From: Anarhynchus alexandrinus
Lineage: Eukaryota; Chordata; Aves; Charadriiformes; Charadriidae
Length of the DNA stretch: 64,000 nucleotides
Reading direction: 5' to 3'
Assembly: GCA_008711295.1 (NCBI GenBank)
Contig: VUYV01000322.1
Location: forward strand, 645,726 to 709,725
Shown here: positions 27,058 to 40,929 of the stretch, piece by piece
Numbering within the stretch: position 1 is the first letter of the stretch
Layout of the letters: every line of letters starts with the position of its first letter
The notes under the pieces: model-generated
Told to the model about the DNA's origin: nothing
The model's database searches: none
What the model saw: the letters and a program-made list of their open reading frames with translations, nothing else
Translations under genes and position numbers: made by a program

Positions 27058-30000
27058 AGAGATGTTCTCAAGTGGGTGTGGGAACACAAAGCATGGTTGT
27101 ATATAAGTAGTGCTTGTGATCAGCTGTGTCAAAGTCACAAAACAACTAACCTCAGCACTTTCTGATGGATACAAAAAGAATTATATAGCGAAGAGCTAAT
27201 CCCAAAATGATGTGCATGTGTGTGGAGATGTACGTCTGACATTCACATTAATACCAAATGAGTTCATCATGATTAATGTTATTACATTAAATATCGAAGG
27301 AATTAATAATGATTAGACCATTATTTTAAAGGGTTACCAACATGACACCGGCTCATTTTTTAACAGCTGTAGACAGTTGGGTTTGGACTTTTTTCTCTCC
27401 GCACATTTCCAGTCGTCACCTCCTTCGACCAAATATACTCACTTGGAATTTCATCTTACTGAATTTATGATTTTATGGCTGTGTTTCCTGCCAGGGCTAA
27501 ATCCAAGTCCCGATGAAGTCATTAGGAGCTTTGCTATTCACTTCACCGCTGCAAAAAGCTGAGGGCTGATCCTGATTTCCCTGGACTGACAAGCACTATT
27601 TCCATGGGCTTCATTGCATTTCTGTATGCCCTCCCAATCTTGGGAAAAAGCTAAGAGAATATTAGTTTGTTTGGGGTTTTTTTAAAAAATATTTAGCATA
27701 GAAGGAAGGCTCTCTGTCATACCTCAGATACTTTTGTGCGAAGATGAAAAGAAAAACAATTAAATTGAATTGTGAAGAAACCAAACATAAAATGCTCCCA
27801 GAAATCTCTCTCCCTGCACGAAGATGAGTCTCACCAAGACTTCAACGAGTCACATGGCCTTGTCGCATACTGCAGGCCCACGTATTGGAATAAACCCGAA
27901 CTGGGACGGGGAAAAGGCTGCAAACAGTCTGCTATGAAATTTAGCCATGCGTAGTAAACATGATGGCCTGAACTAGGGAATAGCCACCCGTCAACAAATG
28001 ATTCTGTTTGTGCAGCAGCTTGTACCTCGTATGTGGCAGATGCCAACACGAAGAAGTTCTTGCTTGCTTCCTATCCTTCATCATCCCGGTTTTTAACGAA
28101 AACTGACTTTTCTATTTTTACAGAGGATCTTTGCTGGAAGGACTGTGTGTTATGTGCATTCTTCTTCCTTTTCCAAAAAAATCGCCTTCAAAGAGATCAA
28201 TAAGAAAGTCAAAATTACATGTGCAGTATTATGCTTTAAATAAAACTGGTAAAAGAAAAAATAAAAGTAAGACACAGATTTCACAAATAGGAAAAATGCC
28301 TGAACCAGATGATTAAGAGCTATGTGTTATATAGGAATGGCTGCCAACACTTGGGTAATACACAGTTTCTTGATGCACAAATAATATTATATTCCACACT
28401 TTTAATAAAACTAAAGAAGCCAAAAGTTCTCATAAATTATCTATTCAGTAGAAACCACTAAAACCTACTAAATCTGTTTTGAAGTACTAATATTTCATAG
28501 GCCGTATTTAAAAATAGTGCATATCAAAGTGTGTGATTTATAAAGGGGAGAAAGCAAATATTTTTCCATTTCTAATTTGAAATTCTTAGATAGAAGGATA
28601 AATCTTGTAACATTTGTCTGCTTTTCTTTACTTTTTGTCTTTGCTGATTTTTCACAGGCCTTAGCTAAGATTAAATTGCTTCTTGATCAGCTGCTGCTGA
28701 TTAGTCATTTCAACCCATTCACAGAAAAGTATATTAGGAGTCACAGTTTGGCTGTAATTTTTGTCCTGTTTTAATTGTTAAGAATTTTTCTGTGGTTGCT
28801 TTCTAAAATGGTAGCTTGGGGGTTTCATTTGGACTTTTGTTCTGCAGTACAAGAAAATCAAGAAGAGAGAGGATTAACCTGCTTGATGGAAACACATTTA
28901 TTATAATGTTGCTTTTCCTATCGGTCCTCCTGTTGTGTCCAAGGCGTACCAACCTCTTCAGCAAAATTTATATATACATGTATATTAGGAAATAAAACAT
29001 GACATGGACCATTCGGTGGCATTGAGGCTTTTGGGCACAGAGCTGCCCACTTGCATAACGTTATACGCTTTTGCCTTCAAAATGAAGACGGTTGCATGGA
29101 GGCTGCCTCTTGGGAATGGTCCGTGGTCTACAAAAATACCTGGTCCTTGCCAGGGAGATGGCCAAGGGAACGGTGGATAGATTGGGTGAAGACATGCAAG
29201 GGATGGGACTGATGACCGAGCAATAAAGGTGGTGGAGCTGCTACTTGTAAAGCATGCAAGTAACTTAGTGCGCACACAGGATATTTCTGTCACACTTGCT
29301 GCCAAATGCTGGTTCAAAACCAGATTTTTCTACTTCCAAAATTTGGGTCCATGTTCAACTGTGTCCATTTGTACCCTCATGTTTTTCAGAAGTGCCATAG
29401 CTCTTTCTTTCAGTAGATGTCAGTGACAACAGCGGTGCTTGCTGCCTCCAAAAATCTTGTCATAGAGGTCTGAACGTAAAGTTCGGGGTCAAAATCCCCA
29501 GTTTATAACCCCCTCTTTAAATCTACACTTATGTCTCACGGAAGACATCAAGATTAAAGTGTATATTTTAGTGCATAAACTTCAAGATGGATGATTTTCT
29601 TTATCAGATCAGAAAAAATCTGAGCCCAGCTGTATTTAACCAGACCTGTATATTACATACGAAATACTCTCTGAACTGGGCATTATTATCAAATATAATG
29701 ACAGTAAAATAACGTGCAATGGGGTCTTTTGTGTAGAGTAATTCACAAGCTGGAGAGATGTAGCCAGTCTTGTCAGTATTGGTACCATCAGATATCACTG
29801 TTTTTGTTGTTCCTCAGTTATGTGTGAATTTCTCTGTTTTAAAAATACCTGCAAAGTGTATATACAAAAGAAAATATTGTAGTTGCAGGTCTGGATGGTG
29901 TGCAAGTGGTGAGCTGACTGAAGAAAAACGCAACTCCATGAATGGGCTTTGAAAAAATGTACATTGAGATCCACTGGTACCTTGTGCAAAGACAAGGTAT

Positions 30001-30504
30001 TAAGTCTGCTAGGCGTATTTTATAATTATTACGATGTAAAATCAGAAGCCTGCGTGTATGTTTTAGTCCTGGTTAGTCATTTGTTTTGCTGGAGGAATGT
30101 CTAGTGTTTCCTGGCAGATCTCTGGTCCTCGCAGCAGCAGGCTGAGTACAGGGAGGATACCTCAGAAATACGTCCTGCTCGATGGCCACCGGGACGGTGG
30201 CATAAGGCAACGGGTTGGAGAAGGCTGGGCCTGGGAAACCTACCAACGTGGTGAAAGAAGAGGGTACGTCCAGGCTGGTGAGTCTCAGGGCTTTGCTTGC
30301 CTGGCCAGTGCCAAGTGTTGGTGACCCAAACGCTTTTAAGGACCATGGAGGACATCAGTGTGAGTTGTGCCACTGGCTGCAGGGGAGGCAAACATTCTGT
30401 AGCTCCAACACAAAGCTGATGTGATAGAGGAAGGTTTAAATGTCTAACAGCGGCACTGAACCTCTTTGTGCTTGACGGGAGGCAGGAAGGTGACCACAGC
30501 TTTG

Positions 30505-30625
30505 GCTGATGCCATGCACGTGTTGGCCGAGCACCCGCGGGGCCAGGCCCACGATATCCCCGTGCGCTAACGTGGCAGACGGCGTTGACAGGCTCGCCTG
30601 CCCCCGCGCCTTCCCTACGGCGGGT
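30505..30625. other. small CpG-dense patch
   Basis: About 120 bases contain many CpG dinucleotides (GAGCACCCGCGGGGCC, GTGCGCTAACGTGG, GACGGCGTTGAC, CCCCGCGCC). It is followed by AT-rich sequence of conserved-element texture (30690-30800, GCGAGCCATTTTAAAATATTG and onward). No ORF or promoter motif is evident. Confidence 0.4.
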
Positions 30626-31094
30626 CAGCGAGACTTATAGCAGTCTAAACTGGGAGAGTGTTACCTACTTAAACTGTTTTTCTGACTTAATAAGAATTTT
30701 TCATCTACAGCGAGCCATTTTAAAATATTGTCTATACACAAACAGTCATTCTGAATAATAGGCCTGCACACAGTAAATGTCAGCTCTTTAAATCACAGAG
30801 GACTTCGGAAGCGGAGTAGAGAATGCTTCATAACAGTTTAAACTTCAGCCTCCCATTTATTATGTATGTGTTTATAAATCTCTGCGGGGCCCTCTTTTTT
30901 TCCTTCTGGGAAGCCCAAAGGAGCAGAGTTGTTTGTCAGCCCAGCTGGGTGGTGCTCGGTGCCGTGGTTGCTCCTTTGCATTCTGACCCCATTTGGTTTC
31001 AAGGTTGGTATCCAAGGTTGTGCCTGAGGAAATTTTATTTTCTTTTCTCCTAACGGCAGCATATAGGACCTTTTGTTTCTAGGAAGACAGAAAA

Positions 31095-31095
31095 N
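31095..31095. other. ambiguous base n
   Basis: This is the only non-ACGT base in the window. It is an isolated ambiguous call rather than an assembly gap. Confidence 0.98.
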
Positions 31096-34000
31096 CGAGG
31101 GGTCAGCAGCGCGGTGTTGTGTTGTGTTTTCCTTGTTAAGCTGAACATGAGTGATCACTACCTTTAGAAAAGGGCTCCGCGTTTGTCACATAGGAAGAGC
31201 GTAAGGGTATCCTGCGCAGCGATGGCTTTGAAAAATTTCTTCAGCATTCCCATCTATCTTGGTTAGTATGAATACTTTAGCATTAAATGGAGAAAAGGAG
31301 AATCCATCAATAGTTAATAACTGACCTTAAGATAGGAATTCAAAGTTCACTACAATTAAACCCAAGTGTCAGCAGAACCCACAAGGGAGACTATCAATAT
31401 ATTTGACGATACCTACCCATAGATAGCAGATTTAAATTCTATAAGGCAGAGGGCTGTGCATTATTCCTAATAAAAACATATCGTTGTACTGTCGTATATC
31501 CCAGACAAAACACAGAAGTTCTGTGTTATGAATGATAGTGGGAGAAAACATACCGAAGAGCAAATGTGATTCTGGATGGAATTTCATCACATGACTCTGT
31601 TGTAAACCAGATGTTTGTCAGATTCAGTGGGAGAATGTATCCATCTTGAAATTTTTAATAAGGTTACATAAAGGATTAAAAGCAAACATTTACAATGCGC
31701 AGGATTTAAAGATAATTATATTTCTCTTAAATCTGTTGTTTGCTTGGTAGATCATTAAAAATATTTACATAATCTATCTATGCTGCAGTGCACCTCATGG
31801 ATGGCTTCTTTCATTATGATGTTTGATGTACATCCACAGCATTAGAAAAACAAAGCATAAAGAGGCTGTTCCACAGACATAAACAATACTTGTTATTTAA
31901 AAAATATGCTCTATTATTAAAAAAAAAAAAAAGCTGCCGCCAAACCTAGGAGTTATGGGGTAAGATTCTGACGCTTGGAGCAGAGAATTACATTTCCCTA
32001 TGGAAAGCAGTGCCGGCCTCACCCCACGGGGCGCTTGCTCTGGGGAGAAAGTAGATATGTTGATATTCTTGCTGCTGCAGCTGATTTTCCCTTTGGTTTC
32101 TGTCCCCTTCTGAGGAAAGAAGAGGGAGAACAAAGCTTGAAAAAAGGGCAGAGAGATAGGAGAAAGGGAAGCTTTATTTTGTAGCTGAGGCTTCATAACA
32201 CGTTCCTTTGCATTTGTGAATTTGTTGATGCCAGCATCCTTGTAATACCTGTGGGCAGTTTTGTGGGGCTACATTCAAGGCCGCTAACTCTCAAGAACGT
32301 CTTCTCTACTGGGTTTTTTGTTGGCAGATGATTCATAAGGGAACTTCATAGTATGGTATATCAAGTGCATGCAGAGATATACACACATGCTGTGTTATAC
32401 TGGTCTCAAAAAATAAATGCTGAACATGCCTGTGTGAAGAGTTTTTGAGGTTTTTACAAGACATAGGATTTGAAAGAATAGGAAAATGAACAGAACATAC
32501 TCCCTTTTTCATTTTGGGAGGTATTCTTCCACTGAGTGGATTTCTAATTCATGGGGAACAAGGACAAAGTTAAACCAGTAAAATACGAGAATACCTTTTC
32601 CTTTGACGTCCTCTCCCATGTAGCTAGAGGATGTATAAGTCCACTTGGACTTCAGTTGTGATATTTTAATACGCCAACCAACTCATTGGGAATGGTAACT
32701 AATATCTATAGCATTTTAATCAATCCTGGTACCAGGATCCGATGAATACAAAATCTCTACCAAGTCAGAAGGCAGTATTAATGTTGAGATACAACGTACT
32801 AAACCCGGGAAGTAGGTTTCTGAATGTGGTGCTAATTCAACCACATTATGGTCCATTTATGACCCAGATGGATTATTACAAATGGAAGATATTGCTGATG
32901 ATTGCTATACCCAAGTTAACGATGTGCTGGAAACCTTGACGCTCACTAGCTGAGAGGTGTGCTGCCGTAGCCTGCTGTCACGCTGCTCTTCTACCTGCCT
33001 CTTCACCTCCACCAGCCCTTGTGCGTCACATAGCCTGGGACAGTTCAGTACTGCCAGCTCCAAAATCAGAGAGACGTTAACTTGCTCACAGAATAGTTAA
33101 ACGTGCAAGAGAGATTACTAATTCAGAGTCCTTAACTATAATCTTTACTCGAAAAGAGTAGGTACCACAGACTTCTCAATGGAAGAAAGCAAAAGCTGTC
33201 TTTTAGTACTCTGAGCCACAGAACGTGAGTTGTTTCTGATTTTTTTTGCTTGGGTTATTTCTGATCTTTTGCTCAGGTCCTGATAGGTTTGGGAGAATGA
33301 AGCGTGTGTATCTGTGAGAGAGAGAAAAAAAAAATAGGGTTACTGGAACATTGTGAAAGTTCTGAAGACTTAATCAGGAATTTTTCTGCAGCTGTCCCAG
33401 GGATACTGACTGCACACCCCCTATCAGTGTAGGAGATCCCTCAAGTGTTTAGTGAGTATATTTTAAATATTTTTCCAGCAAACTCTCTGCATTCAGGTAG
33501 TTGGTGAGATGGGGCAAGTCATCAGTGTCTTGGCTTCCTTTTAAGCTTGAGCAATAACATCACGATTGCCCTGTTGAGGTACAGAAACGTATCTCAAAAG
33601 CCCAAAGCAGGACAGCTGATAAGAGGTATTTCTTGCATTGAGTAATGTAATTTTACAGCCTTAAGATTGTCTTGGAGAATGTTACTCCATTAAAAATGTC
33701 AGCCAAGATCAAAGCATAGTGAAAAATGTATTGCTGGAGCAGAGAATCGGAGGTTAGGGGTAGGAGCCCCCTCCTAGGAGACTGTGTCCAAACCCTGCAC
33801 CCACTTATCCCTCCCGCTGCCCCCTGACCACATTCGCTAATCTTGTTTTAGAGATACAGCCCAGGAGAAGATAAAACGTGAAATAGCTGAATCTGACTTA
33901 CTTTGAATGTCTGTCAAGTTTCGTGTCTTTTAAGTCCTAAACAGATTTATTTCACTTGTATCAGTCAGTCTGTGGCAGGTCTACATAAATCAGAAAGCAG

Positions 34001-37000
34001 TCTGGGAGAAGGTCCTTCAGTTGCCAACTCGCCGGTATCATGGGTCCCCGCAGAGTACATAGTTATACGTGTATATGTGGAAGAGATTTGAGATTCAGTA
34101 ATCATCATGGAGTGTCGCCTTCCTCATAGCTAAATACCCAGAGGAGCCGACTGAAAAGGTTAGCCGTATCTGTCAGGTTTTTTGGGTACAACAAAAGGAT
34201 CTTGTCCGTTCAGTCTAAATAAGGTGTAATCTCGGCTGTATGGGTCAAATATTCCAAGTTCATTTACCAAATCACTGGGCAAATGTCACAAGTTCCAGAC
34301 AGACTTAGTATAGAGCGATGCAATCTATCAATACTTAAGCATATTGGAGGGAGAGCATCATGGCTGGGAGTGTTATTTATTCAGTGAAGCACATGCTAAA
34401 TTGAACAGCATGCTTTGGGTAGAGAGGGTGGGGGTCTAGCACTCATCTTTCCAATGAGCTGTTTTATTTCCGTGTAGAGAGATTTTATACTCAAAAGAAC
34501 TGTAACAAAAGCAGTTTAGACTCACTTGCCATCCAAGTGTATTATTTCTCCCCGTTAGACTGCAAAGTCTTAAGGAAAACAAGTTTGTTTTTTTTTTCCC
34601 CCTAATAATTTTCAGTTCAGATTGGACCTGTGTGGGCTTATAAGGTCATTCGCTTGAGTGAGCAGCCACGGACGTTACACAGTGGGAAGTGGGCAGGGCT
34701 AGTGCTTGACAGCTGTTCTTGGGAGTGATGGCCATATGTATCCCTTGCCACAGGACTGGCTTTCTGATTGAGATCATTCATTTGTGGAAATACTCGCCTG
34801 CGCTCTGAGGGATGATGCCATAAATTCAAAGTAACGTGGAGATGCATTGGGTTCACACGGGCAGGAGTGGGCTCTGCTGGTGTCCACCCGCCTGACGGCT
34901 CCAACTGGCACAGGGTCAGTTGTCCCTCCAAACCCTTCCCTCCCACCAAAGGGTTACCGCTATCAGGAGAAGGTGCAGAATAGCATCTTCCCCTAATCTT
35001 TGCAAAAATGTGTTTAGATACTCCCAGTAAAGCTTTTTTTATCGCCTTAGTGGTGTTGCGTGTCAGTGGGCAAGGCTCATGGGCAGGTGAGGTACTGGCA
35101 CCTGGGTGTGCTCAGAGGAAAGGTATTTTTTTGTCTCGGTGCCTCTGTCTCCCTCTCTCTTTCTCCTTTGGTCTGACTCATCCACTTATCTTGTAAGCTT
35201 TGTTATCGCTGAGAATGCCTCTTATTGTGCTTAGATACTGTGCCTATCGGAACGATCTTGTTTGAGATATCTTCATTTCACAGATGAATATAACCAAGCA
35301 CGTAACAACCCATAAAGGCCTTTGGTAAGGTTGCAAAGTGAGGTAATGTGAGACTCGTGATTGCCTGTACACACTGAATTCAGCCTTCTTGTGCATATGT
35401 GTCAAGATACAATCTTTAGTGACGTGTTCACTCATTATTTCTTCCACAGGCCACTTCCCTTAGCTGTCAGCCTCTTCTTTTACCTCACACGCTCCCTGTA
35501 CTTTCCTAGGTCTTTAAAATAGCAACCTGAAAGCACAGAAATGCTATGATGACAATGTTCACATGAGCCATCAGTATCCTTGGGAAGTTCAGGGCCGGGC
35601 TGCGTGGCATTCTGAAGGGTTTGCGGTTTACTTTTAGAGGGCTAAAACCAGAAAAATTGCATCTTGCTTAGAGCTCTCTGTGCCAAGCATACTCCATCTG
35701 TGAGGCAAACGGGTTCTTGTCAGGTAGTGATCCTGTCACCAGGACAAGTCCTCACGCTCTGCAGAGCCGAGGCAGTCTCAGTGAGCGTCTGGGGCAGGTC
35801 CTTACCTACTATCTCTTCTCCCTTGTGTGCTGTGCCAAAATCCATGTTTCATTAGCCTTTAAGGGATTGAGATGGCGCTCAAGTTCTATGATCCTGGGGT
35901 GCTTTCATGTGAGACTGTCAATATGGATATGTTTAGAGTTGGTTCTGCACTACAGCTGCAAAGTATCATGGCTATTGTGAGAGAAGAGAGTTCATCTACA
36001 CCTACAGGTAGTTACCATGTTGACATAGTGAAAATATAAGCAGCCTGCTCTGTCTGCGGCTTAGCAGGTGTAAAGGAGACCTGGTGTTGTTAAGAAGTCC
36101 TCTTTTCCTTCCACTGCCCTTTCCCATTATCCCATTTTTATAGTTTTCCTCAATGAATGCTCCCCAATATCGCAGAGGTTGAGAGTGACCAGCTGGGCGA
36201 TTCATGTCCTGTCCACTTTACCTATCTGTGACTTTTGGGTCTTACACAGCCTTTTGCCTGCTTCCCCTCTAATAGCAAGCTGGAGGATCTGTTCCAAGGG
36301 AGACAATCTCATATCACCACATCTAGTCCTCTCACCTGGCTGGACTTCTTCATGTTCTTGAAGCCTTGCTCCTATTATCCCAGAATCCACTTTAACATGT
36401 GGAAACAGTGAGTAGTTTTATAATTGGCTATCTAACAGTATAGTTAACACCAGCTTGTTTGAATAGAGGCACGGAGTGAAGCTTGCAGGTCTGCAGGGCT
36501 TTACTAAGACTGTATTTCCATTAGCGCTCCAATCTGCAGCATCTGTAAATTCATAATTTTAATCCCCACTTTATTAACTTAACCAATGGATACGCTAAAT
36601 CCAGCCCAATTGTGCCTGCTCTAGCAGGCTATGGAAATAAAGGAATTCATCATGGAGTAACCATCAGACATGCTGCTGTTGCTATTTGTAAAGCTGTTGT
36701 CTTTTATCAACTTGTTTTTGCATGAGGTTTTGAAAAGCCATTCCGAATTGTGTAAATATCTGAATATAATTGGCTTTCCAATTGCACAGTTTATCAGAAG
36801 GAGAAAAAGAGAAGGGGGGGAAAACCCTAGATATTTCAAAGACAATAAGTGCATTTGATGTAATGGTTTATGAGTTTGTCTTTTGTTGTTTAACCCAGGA
36901 TTGAAGAAACAGATGGTAAGATTTTCTAGGAAGCTTAAAACAGAAGCCAAGCTAATACAAAACTGTTCAGCTATCAGACAGGGTAAATCCATTCTGTCGC

Positions 37001-37134
37001 TTTCTTTTTTTTTTTTCCAAATCATAACCCATCAAAAGAAAGGTTTAGCTTCATAAAAAGATATTTACTAGGAAGCTTTTTGCAAAGGAGAAGGGCATCT
37101 TTGTTAAACCAGATGCATTTTATTTTTCCTGGAA

Positions 37135-37345
37135 CCAAGATTTATGAAAGCAGTATGCTCATATTTCTCCATATACAGTAATTGGAACTCATTATGCTAA
37201 TTGTATTTCCATTATCACTAATTAACAATCATAGTGACCTGGCCCACAGTCTAATTTGTCTTTAATCTGTTTTTGTATTGGGAGTTTTACCCTGTAATTT
37301 CAAGGTGATAATTCTATTCAGCACAACTTTATTGAATAGTGAAAT
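37135..37345. promoter_or_regulatory. TAAT-rich candidate enhancer block
   Basis: Within 100 bases the sequence has CAGTAATTGG, TATGCTAATTG (octamer/POU-like ATGCTAAT), CCATTATCACTAATTAACAA and GTCTAATTTG, a cluster of homeodomain cores. No repeat family is recognisable. The regulatory function is inferred. Confidence 0.25.
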
Positions 37346-38849
37346 GTAATACTTGTAATATTTAGGGCTGTTCCCATTCAGATAGTTCAAAGGGAACGGG
37401 AAGTGAATTTATACCTGTCCCCTCTGCTGCAGGAGTGGATCTGCCTCCCTCTTGCGCTCTGTTTAACCTACCTGCATCTGACTTAACCTGTATTCAGCTC
37501 AGCCAGGGTAACCGGAGGTTGGTCAACATTTGCTGATGAGATTTGAGAGCTGTGAAGGAATGTGTATGTGTATGTGTGTTTATTGGTGGATAAATCTGCG
37601 GGAATCTGCCATTTTTCACTTTGTGACACTTCACCTGCAGGAAAACAGGATTTTCCTTAAATGGTGTTTCTGGTGTAGTATAAAACACGTCCTATGTCTT
37701 AAGGGGGGGAAAAACCCTCCGAGCTGAGCATGAAAAGTGTTTTGTGGGTTTGTTTTTTTTTTTTTTCTTCTTACTTAAACAAGTAAATGCTTGTTTGCTT
37801 TTTCGCCAGGGTTTGCTGGCATTCAGACATCCTGGGGTTGGTTTTTTTTTCTGCAGTTTCAGAGTGAGGGAAATGAGCAGTGCTGTGCCACTGGGGTTTT
37901 GCAAATCCTGCTGTACTGTTCATCTCTTCCGAGTCAGTGTTAAAAAACACTCTCAGCGACTTATTCCAGGCAACCCGAATGTTTTTTCTCTGGTGCTGCT
38001 CACCTACTGCCCTTTTCCCTCTGCTGATTCACTGGCTGTGTATCGCTGCTGATGTCACATTGTTCCCGTTTTACCCATTGATCGATTGATACCAATAATA
38101 CTGTGCTGTGTGAACCCTCTCCGTTAAATCCTTGGCTTATTTCTTGCCTTCCTATCCACAAAGGGTGCCACCTTGCAGTGAGGTGGTACTAAATTTATCC
38201 GATGAGCTATATTATTGCATACCCTTTGCACTGCCCCTGCTGTGCTTTGTCATTGAGGACTTTTGAAGCTGGGAGTGACTCTAATCTGAGCCATTGATCC
38301 TATATTCCCTCTTCCATTTCTAATCCTTTCTGTCCCAGGAACAGCAAAGGTCTCTGGGCAAAGGAAATTTGTGTCTTTGGTGTCAGTGTAGCTTGACAGC
38401 TTTACATTGTTTGTTGATTTGTGGATTCATACGAATATATTTATGTGTGTGTATATAGTGCTATATATATGGAGATACAAATATACACATATTTTGCTCA
38501 ACCTCTTATTTTCCAAATGATTTCTCTAGTTGCAGCTCTCTCCTCCCAGTGCCTTGGTCTCCCTCTACGTACCACTTCCCTACTTTAGGAAGAGGTGAAT
38601 CACGTCACTGTCGCAAATCCTCACGGCTCCTTCTCTTCACGCTGGAATATGTGACCTCCCGAATCCACAAGTGAGCCATGCTTCTGCGTGACCCCTCCTT
38701 TCAGTTCCACGGGGGAACCGCTAAAGCCCCCCAGGTTTGATGACACTTCAGCTGCCTGGGCGGCACAGCCTTCACGTAGTAAATGCTTCTTTTTCACCAG
38801 CACATAAATCAAAGAGTACCACCTAATCAACAAAATAATCTTAATCAAT

Positions 38850-39090
38850 GCTTTCACCGTCTGGCTTTCCCTAGCAAATATAACTCCCTGTTGATGTTTC
38901 CCATCCTCCCTTCTGTTATACCAGATGGTGTATGTTCCAGTCTTTTTATTACCCTTCCCTGACCACGACACTTCGCTCAGTCCAGAGATCTTCATACTGC
39001 ATCCCCTGAGTGTTCTCATCAGCAGCTCTGTCCTGCTCATTGCATCTTGATGTTTCAAGCATCTTGCACTAATGACCCTCTTCTTCCCCC
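38850..39090 (-). mobile_element. RTE-type non-LTR retrotransposon endonuclease fragment
   Basis: On the minus strand, an open frame from about 39090 to 38850 reads like the start of the apurinic/apyrimidinic-type endonuclease domain of RTE-clade retrotransposons. The residues include RTELLMRTLRGC, MKISGLSEVSWSGKGNKKTG, TYTIWYNRREDG and KHQQGVIFA. The GLSE.xW.G.G motif carries the metal-binding glutamate of this nuclease. The later YTIWY...DG.HQQGV stretch matches the family's following strand and loop. CR1 endonucleases, the usual avian type, have a different motif (the ITETWWD kind), so this is not CR1. The open frame continues to 38621, but that part no longer resembles the family. Only about 80 codons remain and no reverse transcriptase is seen. 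RTE elements are patchy in birds (the published AviRTE family), so this could be an AviRTE copy; that is inference. Confidence 0.65.
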
Positions 39091-40929
39091 TTCCTTTGCA
39101 TTGATATTTTTCACGGTATTCATTCCCATAGGTTGGTCAGCTGATATCGGGTAGCACATGTGCTTTAACTGTCACATATCCTAAGTGACCTCTGAGCCTG
39201 TATAAATGTTGGCAGCATATAGGCTGTTTTTATTCTTCTATGTTATAGTTTCCTAAATTCTTCAGGATAAATTCAGAGTGTAGTAACCTCTTCCTTTTTC
39301 TTTTTCTTTTTTTTTTTGTCTTCCTTAGAGAAGATTACAGAAGTTGATCTGCTTCACATTATCTACAATTAGGTTGTTGCTGGATAGGATGACATAATAA
39401 CATAAGCATCAGTCAGAACTGTACTTCCTAGATGTACAGATTTGATTCATGGCTTTGTCTTTCTTAGGTGTTTACTCTGAGAAACAAGTGGCATGTTTGG
39501 GCTGTAAAAGAGAAAATGAGGGGCAGGAATTTTCAGGCAGAGGCCCTAGCAGAATGTGGCATATTGTGTGGGATGTCTTTTCTGTGGGATTCAGGTTAAA
39601 TAGTGTAAGATAAGCTCGGTGAAGTTCATAAGTTGTCTTTGTGCATGTATCCAAATCCTCTCTGCTCTTATCCTTCTGTATCAAAATAGAGGCATTTTAC
39701 ATTATTTCCATTGTAACAGCCTCTCCAAAAAATTTGGCCTCCTTTTCTGTAGTGCTGTGGCAGAATAGCACTCTGTGAACCGAGGACGTGTATATAGTCT
39801 ACAATTCACAGCCTAAGTACACGGAGTAACCTCTCCACCTCTCCTGCAGCGCTGGAACATTGAGTAAATGAGGCCAGCTTGACTTCAGAACCTCTTACAG
39901 CAGCAGCAGTGAAACTCAACAGCACCAAATCCCAGGCTGAGTATTTCCAAGTTCAACTCAGCCAGCCTTGGTTTGAAACGTTTGGGTGGAGAAACGCGAT
40001 CTCCGTAGACGACCCGGCTCTCCAGCCTGCAGTTCCGCTCTCCCTCAGCACATGCTCCCTTAATACGATTTGTAGCAAATGTAATAGACGTGTGGAGTTG
40101 AAAGAGAGGCTGAGTATCTAAATTGCAAAGACCACAAATCAGTCACTGAGTAGATAGATATGCTAAGTGGACGCCATTTTTCTGGGGTATCTGGCAGAAC
40201 TGGAAATCACAATGCAGAGCGATTTTATCACAGAGGATTTTCAATTTGTTGTTTAGAAAGATGGGTCAGTAAGCATCCTCTTTATCCCTAATGACTAAAG
40301 AATGTAAATAATCTTGTTGTAACCATTTTTCATGTACATTTTCTGTCTAGATGAGGTATATTGCCTTCTAGGTATTTTTTTTTCCCCTATCGAGGAGCAT
40401 ATGGGCTTTTTTTTTTGTCCTCCTGTTAAAAGAGGCACTGCAGACTAATAGCTCTTTCATTCATCATAGAGGTTGATGCAGCTAACATTTTAAGTGGTAT
40501 TGTCTGCCAGTAATACTTAATCCCATTGTCGAAGACTGCAGTGCATAGAGAATGTATTTTCCTTGGAGAGGTAGGCTGTAGGGAAATGTAATGACTGTTT
40601 AACTCTTAAGCCAAAGCAGAGACCGTAATCTAGTGTCAGAAAGGGTTTTACCAGCTGCTTATTCTAAAGAAGAGCCTAAACTTTGCCTTCTAATTTATTC
40701 TGCTTCGTAACTATTCAATAAAAATGTTTAGCAACTCCAGTGATTTGCATCACACTCTTTCACTCGCCTGTTGCCATTTTGGGAAATATAGCTCCTCGCC
40801 TTTGTTCCTCCACTATTCTTTTGGCTGGTGGTGAAAGAGGTCTTGAAACATCTATCGCACTCCGACACAGGATTATATGTCTGGAGAAGAATAAAATGTG
40901 GTCTATGTAACTGATGCGGTAGAAAAATT
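39091..40929. other. no gene seen
   Basis: This is unique sequence. The minus strand just left of 39200 could be more of the RTE-like element, but the frame breaks. The 80-codon ORF at 39879-40121 has no recognisable domain. Confidence 0.6.

Larger units (their letters stand above)
22641..38849. other. long stretch without a gene
   Basis: These 16 kb contain no recognisable exon, RNA gene or mobile element. Sub-blocks with intact, AT-rich, homeodomain-like texture are at about 24400-24560, 27240-27320, 30690-30800, 36530-36660 and 37135-37345. A TA/TG-rich patch lies at about 38430-38490. One ambiguous base is at 31095. The longest ORFs (about 100-134 codons) are without domains and usually cross homopolymers. 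Confidence 0.6.

Noticed and set aside
35225..35340. Possible MIR (ATTTCACAGATGAA)
   Set aside because: Only about ten bases match the core; the rest does not follow MIR.
38621..38849. Continuation of the RTE-like ORF
   Set aside because: The frame stays open but the residues no longer resemble RTE endonuclease, so it was left out of the element.
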